DNA of 64,000 bases from Streptomyces liliifuscus (GTDB lineage Bacteria; Actinomycetota; Actinomycetes; Streptomycetales; Streptomycetaceae), in the NCBI RefSeq assembly GCF_016598615.1, contig NZ_CP066831.1, positions 5,580,001 to 5,644,000 on the forward strand, in the 5' to 3' direction. Positions 7,817-14,577 of the stretch are shown piece by piece. Positions within the stretch are counted from its first letter, which is position 1. Each line of letters begins with the position of its first letter. The position numbers and the translations under genes are program-made. Under the pieces are notes generated by a model. That model was not told the DNA's origin and did not search any database. It was given only the letters and a program-made list of their open reading frames with translations.

Positions 7817-9222
7817 CCGCCGCCGTACCCGACGCCGTACGCCCCGCAGAATCCGACGCCGCAGATGTCGTATACGTCGAAGACCTGCTCGCGGACCTCC
7901 AGTTGGAGCGCGCCGGGCTCTCCGGCCGCGACCCGGTCCCGGCGGCCCGGCGCGCCCGGCAGGCCGCCGGTGAGCTGGCCGACCTGGGGCTTTCCCGGTT
8001 CGTCGCCGAGCTCCTGGGGGAGTCGGCCCCCGTGCCCGCCCCCTCGGCCGTACTCGACCTGGAGGCGGACGAGGACGGCCGACGGGCCTCGTACGAGGTC
8101 TGGTGCGCCGGGGCCCGTGAGCTGACCGACGAGGTCTGGCGGTGGCTGACCGAGCGGCGCCGCGCCGCCGGTGAACTCCCCTGGTGGTGCGGTGAGTCGG
8201 CGCTCCCCCTGCCCCACGACTCCGTACGGCGGCTCGCCGAGGTGACGGCCCCGGTGCGGGATCTGTCGGAGATCGCAGCCGCCTGGGCCCGCCCGGCCGG
8301 ACTGCGCGGCAGCGCCACCGCCGAGTACAACTGGCGCTGGCTGCTGCTCGGCAAGGGCGTGCTCGGGCCGTCGGGCGGGGTGTCCGGTGGTGCGTCCAGC
8401 GAGGCGCTGCCCCCGCTCAACGAGCTGATCACCCTGCTCGTCGGTCGGGCGAGGCAGTGCGGACTGCTGCCGCTCGCCCACAAGGTGAAGGTGTTGCGGC
8501 GCCCGAACACCCCGTCCATGGTGATGCCCGTACGGCTGCCGGGTTCCTCGCTGCTGTCCCTGCCGACGGCGGTCACTCCGGTGACGGTCCAGTACCTGCT
8601 GCACGAGCTGGCACATCTCGCCGAGCACGCGCTGCGGCCGGCCGACGCCCCGCTCGTCGAACGGTGGACGTTCGATCCGCTGCGGTCGGAGGGCTGGGCC
8701 CTGCTGCTGGAACAACTGGCGGGATCGACCGCGTTTCTCGCCCGGCTGGGGATCGACGAGGAGACCGCCACGGCCCTCGCCCGCTTCTACGCCGAGGAGG
8801 AGCGCTTCAGCCGCGGCCTGATGGCGGCCGACCTGGCACTCGACACGGACCTCGCGGGCTGCCGTACGTCCGCCGAGGCACTGGAGGCCGCGTCGGCCGT
8901 GGCCACCGCCACCGGACTGGGGTGGGCTCCTGAACTCCTCCTGCTGCGACAGACCCGCGTCCTGCACTGGCGCTCCTACCTCGCGGGTTACGCCTGGCGG
9001 GACACCGTCCGCGCCGAACTCGACTCCCGTTTCTGCGGGGGCGACGGCCAAGAAGAGGGCGAGGGCGGCTGGGCGCACCGGGACGAGGCCTGGGCACTGC
9101 TCCGGAGCGCGCTGGCCCGAACCGGCCCGGCCGGATCCGCCGCGGGATTCCTGGACGCGCTGCGGCTTCCCGAGCCGACACCACGCGTGCCACGCACACA
9201 CCGCACGCCCCCGACCCCATGA
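7813..9222 (+). CDS. HExxH metallopeptidase-like protein (candidate leader peptidase)
   Basis: A 469-residue protein from ATG 7813. The segment YLLHELAHLAEHAL holds H264-E265-L-A-H268, and E293 (RSEGWALLLEQL) lies 24 residues on, the HExxH...E zinc pattern of gluzincin-type peptidases. Near the C-terminus LAGYAWRDTVRAELD resembles a segment found in M3/M32/DUF885-like peptidases. There is no signal peptide, so it should act in the cytoplasm. Its place in the RiPP-like operon, after the exporter, suggests leader removal or proteolytic trimming of the modified peptide. The first 200 residues are helical and not recognised. The zinc motif is clear; the substrate is inference. Confidence 0.72.
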   Translation: MTAAVPDAVRPAESDAADVVYVEDLLADLQLERAGLSGRDPVPAARRARQAAGELADLGLSRFVAELLGESAPVPAPSAVLDLEADEDGRRASYEVWCAGARELTDEVWRWLTERRRAAGELPWWCGESALPLPHDSVRRLAEVTAPVRDLSEIAAAWARPAGLRGSATAEYNWRWLLLGKGVLGPSGGVSGGASSEALPPLNELITLLVGRARQCGLLPLAHKVKVLRRPNTPSMVMPVRLPGSSLLSLPTAVTPVTVQYLLHELAHLAEHALRPADAPLVERWTFDPLRSEGWALLLEQLAGSTAFLARLGIDEETATALARFYAEEERFSRGLMAADLALDTDLAGCRTSAEALEAASAVATATGLGWAPELLLLRQTRVLHWRSYLAGYAWRDTVRAELDSRFCGGDGQEEGEGGWAHRDEAWALLRSALARTGPAGSAAGFLDALRLPEPTPRVPRTHRTPPTP

Positions 9223-9231
9223 GGAGGCTCG

Positions 9232-10191
9232 ATGACGACGACCGAGGCAGCGAGCGAGACGGGGAGCGAGACGGTGAGCGATAGGACAACCGGCCCGGTG
9301 TTCACGGGCACCGCCGGCCCGCGGGACGGGCTGCGACTGCTCTGCCGTGACCCCCGTACCGCGGACGACCTGCCCTGGGGCGAGGCACACGCCGTCTTCG
9401 ACGCCGCGCAGGAAGTCGCCGCGATCGTGTCCCGGCAGGACCTGGAGGACTGGCTGGAATGCAGCCTGCTCCACTACCCGGTCCTGAACGCGATGCGCGG
9501 CGGCACCCCGGTGCCGCCCGAGGCGCTGACCAGGGTCATGCACGTGTCCGGCGACCCCCGGGCGGGCTATGTGGACGCGGCGAAGGTCCGCTTCCAGCTG
9601 GCGGCCGGGGCCACCGTGGTCGTACAGAACCTGCACGAGTGGCACCGCCCCGCACAGCACCTGTGCCGTCGCCTGGCACAGCTGTTCTCGGCCAAAGCCG
9701 GAGCCGTGGCGTTCTGGACTCGGGCGGGGGAGGACGGCCTGCGCGTCCACCGCGACGACGGCCACCTGTTCGTCGTGCAGATCTCGGGGACCAAGCGCTG
9801 GTATCTGTACGACACCCCGCGCGACGCGGCCGACTGGAGCCCCGGATACGTCGAGGACCTGGCGACCGCCCGGACCGTCGACCTGCGGCCAGGCCAGGTG
9901 CTGTACCTGCCCGAGGGCATCGCCCACCACACCCGCACCCTCGACACGGAGTCCGTGCACGTCACCGTCGCGATCCGGGAACCCCGGCTGCGGGACACGG
10001 TCGAACTGGCCGTACGCGCCTGTCTCGCGCGCATCCCGGACCACGCCACCCTTTCCGGGACCACCGCCGAGCGTGAAGAGACCGCGGACGAGCTGCTCAC
10101 CCGGCTCGCCGAAGCGCTCGGACGTGTGGACCGGGCCGCCCTGGTACGCGACCTGTCGCGCCGCGCGGCCGAGACCCGAGGCAGCCGCTGA
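9232..10191 (+). CDS. JmjC/cupin-type 2-oxoglutarate Fe(II) oxygenase
   Basis: A 319-residue protein whose ATG follows GAGGAGG by five bases. The fold signature is VHRDDGHLFVVQISGTKRWY with iron ligands H173 and D175, the G-x-K-R-W-x-L-Y strand typical of cupin_4/JmjC oxygenases, and a distal His in LPEGIAHHTRT (H232 or H233). HVTVAIREP closes the barrel; a helical C-terminal part resembles ROXA/YcfD-like dimerisation regions. Such enzymes hydroxylate peptide or protein side chains with 2-oxoglutarate and oxygen. As the last gene of the operon it probably adds a hydroxyl group to the precursor. A gap of only nine bases separates it from the peptidase gene. Confidence 0.83.
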   Translation: MTTTEAASETGSETVSDRTTGPVFTGTAGPRDGLRLLCRDPRTADDLPWGEAHAVFDAAQEVAAIVSRQDLEDWLECSLLHYPVLNAMRGGTPVPPEALTRVMHVSGDPRAGYVDAAKVRFQLAAGATVVVQNLHEWHRPAQHLCRRLAQLFSAKAGAVAFWTRAGEDGLRVHRDDGHLFVVQISGTKRWYLYDTPRDAADWSPGYVEDLATARTVDLRPGQVLYLPEGIAHHTRTLDTESVHVTVAIREPRLRDTVELAVRACLARIPDHATLSGTTAEREETADELLTRLAEALGRVDRAALVRDLSRRAAETRGSR

Positions 10192-10292
10192 GCCACGGGG
10201 TTCTGTCGATTCGCGCCACGTTCTTCATGGACACAGCAACCCACAGTCCGTGCCCACGTCCTTGACAGTCTTCTTACCTAACTTCCCTGTCC

Positions 10293-11276
10293 ATGACGGG
10301 AATCCAAGGAAACCAGACAGCCCAGGGTCCGAAACACAAGCGGAACGTGACGCGTCGCAAGGTCGTCGTGGCAGGTGGCGCGGCAGTCGCCGCGGTGGGC
10401 GTGGGCGGCACGATCGCCGCGACCGCGAACGCCGGCCAGACGAAGAAGGGCGCCTCGCCGACCGCCTCCTCCACCTCCTCGGAGACGTGCTACAAGCTCA
10501 CGTCGGAGACCACCGAGGGCCCGTACTACATCGACGCGGACAAGCTCCGCCAGGACATCACCGAGGACCGGGAGGGCATCCCGCTGACCCTGCGCCTCAA
10601 GGTGATCGACAACGAGACCTGCAAGCCCATCAGAAACGCCGCCGTCGACATCTGGCACTGTGACGCGCTGGGTCTGTACTCCGGCTACGAGGACCTCTCC
10701 TCCGGGGGCGGCGGTGGCGGCACCCCGCCCAGCGGAACGCCGACCGACGTTCCGTCCGGCACGCCGACCGGCTCCCCGCCCGCGGGCGGTGGCGGTGGCG
10801 GCCACGAGGAGCCGACCGACGACAAGCGCTACCTGCGCGGCACGTGGAAGACGGACAAGCAGGGCTTCGTCACCTTCAAGACGGTCTTCCCGGGCTGGTA
10901 CCGGGGCCGCTGCGTCCACATCCACACCAAGGTGCACGTCAGCGGCACCTGGACGGACGCCGGCTACGAGGGCGGCAACACCTGCCACACCGGCCAGTTC
11001 TTCTTCGACGAGGAGTCGGTGCTCGCCTCTGCGGAGGTCGAGCCGTACTCCACGTCGACGACCGAGCGCACGACGCTCACCGAGGACACGATCTACGACC
11101 AGTCCGGCACGGCCGGCGGTCTGCTCAAGCTCAAGTACAAGAAGAACGGCATCGCGAAGGGTGTCGTCGGCACCATCACGATGGGCGTCGACCCGGACGC
11201 GACCCACGAGGGCACGGACGACGCGGTGCAGCCGGGCGCGTCGGCGACGACGTCGGCCTCGGCTTCGGCCTCGTAG
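10293..11276 (+). CDS. Secreted intradiol ring-cleavage dioxygenase
   Basis: A 327-residue enzyme with a twin-arginine signal (NVTRRKVVVAGGAAVAAVGV). The catalytic domain shows EGPYYIDADKLRQDI, AAVDIWHCDALGLYSGYE and FPGWYRGRCVHIHTKVHV; the Tyr and His residues in these blocks match the Fe(III) ligands (two Tyr, two His) of intradiol dioxygenases, which open catechols between the hydroxyls. A Gly/Pro/Thr-rich insert (near residues 130-170) interrupts the domain, and a Ser/Ala-rich tail ends it. Secreted members in Streptomyces are thought to act on lignin-derived aromatics. It has its own transcript: 100 bp upstream gap and a strong terminator downstream. Confidence 0.92.
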   Translation: MTGIQGNQTAQGPKHKRNVTRRKVVVAGGAAVAAVGVGGTIAATANAGQTKKGASPTASSTSSETCYKLTSETTEGPYYIDADKLRQDITEDREGIPLTLRLKVIDNETCKPIRNAAVDIWHCDALGLYSGYEDLSSGGGGGGTPPSGTPTDVPSGTPTGSPPAGGGGGGHEEPTDDKRYLRGTWKTDKQGFVTFKTVFPGWYRGRCVHIHTKVHVSGTWTDAGYEGGNTCHTGQFFFDEESVLASAEVEPYSTSTTERTTLTEDTIYDQSGTAGGLLKLKYKKNGIAKGVVGTITMGVDPDATHEGTDDAVQPGASATTSASASAS

Positions 11277-11313
11277 TCCACTTCGTTCAGTTCGTCCGGT
11301 TCGGCGCGCAGAC

Positions 11314-11358
11314 AGCAGGGGCGGGCCCGGGGGGTGGGACCCCGGGCCCGCCCCTGCT
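11314..11358 (+). terminator. Strong intrinsic terminator
   Basis: A perfect 19-bp inverted repeat (AGCAGGGGCGGGCCCGGGG and its complement) around a 7-base loop, 37 bases after the dioxygenase stop. It has no U-tract, as is usual in high-GC actinomycetes. Confidence 0.85.
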
Positions 11359-11519
11359 CGCTCGGCGGCCATGGATCGGCGATTTGTGGGCACCTGATCA
11401 GGTGGCGCACAGGATTCTCGTCGGAGACGCACAGCGGCAGGGAGTCTGATGGGTGGTGCGGGATGAGAACCTCCCGCAGGAGACCGGCAGCGCCGGAGGA
11501 GAGACCACCGGAGGAGATC

Positions 11520-11945
11520 ATGGGATTCGCCGTGCTGCTCGCACTGCTGTTGATCGTCGGGGCGGTGGCCGCGGTCGTCGTACAGCGGCGGTCGAACGGC
11601 GGGGGCGCCATGTCCGACCTGGACGCGGAGGCCGAGGCCAACCGCTGGGTGGTCCGGCTGGGCGGCAGTCTGTCCGCCTTCACCGCCGGGGCGCGTGCCG
11701 ACCGAACCGCGGCGCGCGAACTCTCGGCCGCCGCCGAACGCCACCGCACCGCTCGCCACCGACTGGCCACCGCCCGCACCCCCGCCGAGTACGCGGTGGT
11801 GACCCGCACGGCCCTGGAGGGCATGCACCACATCCGCGCGGCCCGCACGGCGCTGGGCATCGTCCCGCCCCCGGGGCCGCCGTCCGTGGGGCTGCCGTCC
11901 GTGGGCCTACGCCGACACCAAAGAGATCCCGTCCGGACCCGGTGA
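11520..11945 (+). CDS. Small membrane-anchored protein
   Basis: A 141-residue protein. ATG 11520 is chosen because GGAGGAGATC lies immediately upstream and the protein then starts with a membrane helix (MGFAVLLALLLIVGAVAAVVV). The longer frame from 11334 would run through the terminator hairpin. After the helix comes a cytoplasmic, mostly helical, Ala/Arg-rich region and a Pro-rich end. I recognise no family. Confidence 0.75.
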   Translation: MGFAVLLALLLIVGAVAAVVVQRRSNGGGAMSDLDAEAEANRWVVRLGGSLSAFTAGARADRTAARELSAAAERHRTARHRLATARTPAEYAVVTRTALEGMHHIRAARTALGIVPPPGPPSVGLPSVGLRRHQRDPVRTR

Positions 11946-11958
11946 GGCGACACCTGAG

Positions 11959-11991
11959 TACGTAGATTGAATCTACGTAGATGCCATCTAC
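11959..11991. repeat. AT-rich nested palindromes between convergent genes
   Basis: TACGTAGATT-G-AATCTACGTA is a perfect 21-bp palindrome. It overlaps GTAGAT-GCC-ATCTAC, so three copies of GTAGAT/ATCTAC half-sites are arranged in 33 bp. It lies 14 bases after one stop and 13 before the convergent stop, so an operator is less likely than a bidirectional transcription end or a protein-binding/recombination site. Confidence 0.7.
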
Positions 11992-12003
11992 AGAAGTGGA
12001 CGT

Positions 12004-12444
12004 TCAGGCCGTCTGAGCCAGTTCGCACCAGACGAACTTGCCGTTGGTGTCGGGCAGTTGGGCCGCGGCGCCCAGGGAGTACCAACCCCACCTCTCCGTG
12101 CACTCCTCCACGAGGGTGAGGCCGCGGCCCGATTCGAGGGCCGGGTTCGGCGTGGCCGCCAGGGCCGTGGGTGCGGGAGGTCTGGGGTCCGTGTCCCATA
12201 CGCCGATACGGAGGACCGGGGCCACCCAGCGAAGCCTCATGGCCGCTGGGCCCTTCGTGTGCTGTACGGCGTTGGCCACGAGCTCCGTCGCGACCAGCTC
12301 GGCCACCTCCGTGAGGTGGGACAGGCAGTGAAGGGTGAGGATCAGACGGAGGGTGCGGCGACAGATCGTGACGGCCCGGGGGTCGTTGGGCAGGGAGAGG
12401 GTGTACTGCCACGGTTCGCTGGAGGTTTCTGGGGGTGCGGGCAT
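12004..12444 (-). CDS. ATP-binding regulatory protein (HATPase_c_2, RsbW/SpoIIAB-like)
   Basis: A 146-residue protein with the GHKL ATPase N-box ELVATELVANAVQHTK and the G-box ESGRGLTLVEECTERWG. Proteins of this kind act as anti-sigma serine kinases or stand-alone regulators. The start at 12444 (MPAPPETS) is preceded by AGGAG on the minus strand; the longer frame adds a Pro/Arg-rich head without support. In Streptomyces this protein is commonly found opposite an XRE/DUF5753 gene followed by DUF397, exactly as here. The pair is divergent across a 237-bp gap. Confidence 0.85.
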   Translation of the reverse strand: MPAPPETSSEPWQYTLSLPNDPRAVTICRRTLRLILTLHCLSHLTEVAELVATELVANAVQHTKGPAAMRLRWVAPVLRIGVWDTDPRPPAPTALAATPNPALESGRGLTLVEECTERWGWYSLGAAAQLPDTNGKFVWCELAQTA

Positions 12445-12681
12445 GCAGAACTCCTGGTCAGGGAAGGAGGGTTGCGGTCGTCGGGCGGTGGCTGTGTCGC
12501 ACCCGTCGTGGCATGGCGGGGCGGTGCGCTTCCGGGGTCCCGGGGTTCCGCAGCGTGTGCGTCGCGTCGCTGACGGTAGGGCCAAATGTTTCGCCCAGGC
12601 AAGTCGTTCGCGTAACCTGACACCCGATCGGGGACGTTCAACCCCGTCTGGGGACCGTGTTGTTCAGGAAGTGGGGGCAGT

Positions 12682-13524
12682 GTGCCCGCGAGGATTCAGC
12701 CGACCGCTCGGCAAGTACGCCTCGGTGCTGAGCTGCGGAAACTGCGGGAGGCAGCGGGGCTGACCTCCCGGCAGGCGGCCGCGTTGCTGGGGACCAACCC
12801 GGCTCAGATGAGTCAGATCGAAGCGGGCAACGCGGGAGTCAGCGGAGAGCGCGTGCGCAAGCTCGGGGTGCAGTACGACTGCTCCGACACCGAGTTGATC
12901 GACGCCCTGGTGGAGATGGCGACAGACCGTACGCGCGGTTGGTGGGAGGAGTACCGAGGTTTGCTGCCCGCCGTCTTCCAGGACTTGGCGGAGCTGGAAC
13001 ACCATGCCACCTTCATGCGGGTGGTCGGTACCGTCCACGTGCCCGGACTGCTTCAGACCGAGGAGTACGCGCGAGCGGTGTTCGCGTACGTGGTGCCGGA
13101 ACTCCCCGAGAACGAGGTGGAGTTGCGTGTGGAGCACCGGATGCGCCGTCGGCAGATCCTCTCCGGAGCCCCCTACGAGGCGGTGCTCCACGAGTCCGTA
13201 CTGCGCACGCGCGTTGCCGATCGCCGGGGTGCCCGTGCTCAACTCGACGAGTTGCTGAACCAGTCGGAGCGGTCGAACGTCAGCCTGCGGGTGATCCCGT
13301 TCGACGCCGATGGGTTTGCCGGGGCGGGCGCGATGATGCTCTACGCCGGTGGGCGAGTACCGGCACTGGACACCGTGCAGCGGGACGCCCCGTACGGCTC
13401 GATGTTCCTGGACGCCTCTGCTCGACTGCTGGCCATGCGAACGCTCTTCCGTAGGGTGGAGTCGGCAGCCCTGACACCTGCCCAGTCTCGGGACTACATC
13501 AGCCGACTGACGAAGGAGCTGTGA
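12682..13524 (+). CDS. XRE-family regulator with DUF5753 domain
   Basis: A 280-residue DNA-binding protein starting at GTG 12682. The N-terminal helix-turn-helix is seen in LRKLREAAGLTSRQAAALLG and TNPAQMSQIEAGNAGVS. From about residue 95 the DUF5753 domain follows (GLLQTEEYARAVF, RRRQILSG, VLHESVLRTRV, NVSLRVIPFDADG). Streptomyces genomes carry dozens of these XRE/DUF397 pairs; several control development or secondary metabolism, and the DUF397 partner works with or against the regulator. The stop lies three bases before the start of the DUF397 gene. Confidence 0.92.
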   Translation: MPARIQPTARQVRLGAELRKLREAAGLTSRQAAALLGTNPAQMSQIEAGNAGVSGERVRKLGVQYDCSDTELIDALVEMATDRTRGWWEEYRGLLPAVFQDLAELEHHATFMRVVGTVHVPGLLQTEEYARAVFAYVVPELPENEVELRVEHRMRRRQILSGAPYEAVLHESVLRTRVADRRGARAQLDELLNQSERSNVSLRVIPFDADGFAGAGAMMLYAGGRVPALDTVQRDAPYGSMFLDASARLLAMRTLFRRVESAALTPAQSRDYISRLTKEL

Positions 13525-13527
13525 GCC

Positions 13528-13707
13528 GTGATCCAGTGGCAGAAGTCCTCATTCTCCGGTGGCGGAGACGGCAATGAGTGCGTTGAACTCGCCCCCGGTG
13601 AAAGCTCGTTGCTCCTCCGCGAGAGCGACGAACCCGACCGAATACTCCTCGTCACCCATCACGGTCTCGCCGCCCTCCTCCACCACCTCCGGGCGAACCG
13701 TCCCTGA
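13528..13707 (+). CDS. DUF397 small protein
   Basis: A 59-residue protein from GTG 13528. It has the hallmark WQKSSFSGGGDGNECVELAP followed by LLRESDEP and a hydrophobic C-terminal helix. DUF397 proteins are the usual second gene after an XRE/DUF5753 regulator. The gap to the regulator is three bases, so they are co-translated. Confidence 0.9.
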   Translation: MIQWQKSSFSGGGDGNECVELAPGESSLLLRESDEPDRILLVTHHGLAALLHHLRANRP

Positions 13708-13709
13708 CC

Positions 13710-14180
13710 GTGGACGACGACGAGGAGTTCACGTACGCCCTGAAAACCGTCCTGCGAGACCTGCGCGCGCAGTGCTCCGTACAGCCGGACATCCGCAAGG
13801 AAGACGACGACGAGTTTCGCGGGGTCATGCTCTACGCCCCCGACGGCTCCGGCCAGGGCGTGTACGCGGAGCCGGACGGCAGGCCCGCCATGCTGCTCGC
13901 CCATGTCGCGGACCAGGTTCAGGAGTGGGCGGTGGAGGCACTTTGGGGGCAGGGTGAGCCGGCGGTCTGGCCCCAGTGCCCGACGCACCCGGACACGCAC
14001 CCGCTGGCCGCGACCGTGGAACAGGTGGAAGAGGGGGACGCGGTCTGGGTCTGCCCGAGTACCGGCGACACCGCGGCCCGCATCGGCGCACTGCCAGTGT
14101 CGGAAGCGGGTGAAGGTGTGAGCGGCCGAGCGCTTCGCCGAGGCCGAGGCGGACGCAAACGCTCACGGCGAGGCCGCTGA
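13710..14180 (+). CDS. Hypothetical protein following DUF397
   Basis: A 156-residue protein from GTG 13710, two bases after the DUF397 stop, so it is part of the same operon. The first 125 residues are acidic and soluble (FTYALKTVLRDLRAQ, VEEGDAVWVCPSTGDTAARIG); the last 25 are Arg/Gly-rich. CPTHPDTHPL followed by WVCPSTG resembles a small metal-binding or DUF-type pattern, but I cannot name it. Its stop abuts the stop of the convergent minus-strand gene. Confidence 0.7.
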   Translation: MDDDEEFTYALKTVLRDLRAQCSVQPDIRKEDDDEFRGVMLYAPDGSGQGVYAEPDGRPAMLLAHVADQVQEWAVEALWGQGEPAVWPQCPTHPDTHPLAATVEQVEEGDAVWVCPSTGDTAARIGALPVSEAGEGVSGRALRRGRGGRKRSRRGR

Positions 14181-14558
14181 TCAGGTCGACTCGTCGCCGT
14201 TCTGGGCGTTGTTGAGCGTTTCCTCGATGGTGATGTCGATGCAGCGCTCGCGTTCTGCCGGGCTGACCCCGGGCTGCGGTGTGTCGAGCCGGTCGAGCTG
14301 AACTCGGACGCGGCGGGTGACTGCGTCGGGTGGTGGCGTGGGGTTGTTCTTCCTGAGGTCGGTGTAGACGGTCCAGGTGAGGCTGGCGATGCTCACGATG
14401 AGGGCGCCGAGGGAGATGGGGTCGACGTACTGGTCGGGGCGGGTCGTGGTGTCGCGGGTGTGGAGGGCGACTTCCACGTCCGTGCTGAGCGCCGGGGCAT
14501 GCGGCGTGATCAGCCGCTTCGCCGCGGCACGGGCGCCGAGTTCGACCGGGTCGGCCAT
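14181..14558 (-). CDS. Small single-helix membrane protein linked to the CHAT gene
   Basis: A 125-residue protein. It has an amphipathic N-terminal part, one predicted membrane helix (ISLGALIVSIASLTWTVYTDL), and a soluble acidic C-terminal part ending in CIDITIEETLNNAQNG. It lies 19 bp downstream of the CHAT-NTPase-TPR gene on the same strand, so they form a two-gene operon. By analogy with CHAT or caspase-like proteases encoded beside membrane effectors, it could be the protease substrate, a pore-forming effector or an inhibitor. No family is recognised and the role is inference. Confidence 0.7.
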   Translation of the reverse strand: MADPVELGARAAAKRLITPHAPALSTDVEVALHTRDTTTRPDQYVDPISLGALIVSIASLTWTVYTDLRKNNPTPPPDAVTRRVRVQLDRLDTPQPGVSPAERERCIDITIEETLNNAQNGDEST

Positions 14559-14577
14559 GTTGGTCTCCTTGCGGTGC

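Noticed and set aside
2258..10191. Lasso peptide, lanthipeptide or thiopeptide cluster
   Set aside because: No asparagine-synthetase-like, LanM/LanB or YcaO enzyme is present, and the precursor has no Cys.
10262..10292. TTGACA promoter and leaderless start for the intradiol dioxygenase
   Set aside because: TTGACA is perfect, but the -10 position reads CCTGTC or CCCTGT. It may be used by another sigma factor, but I cannot support it.
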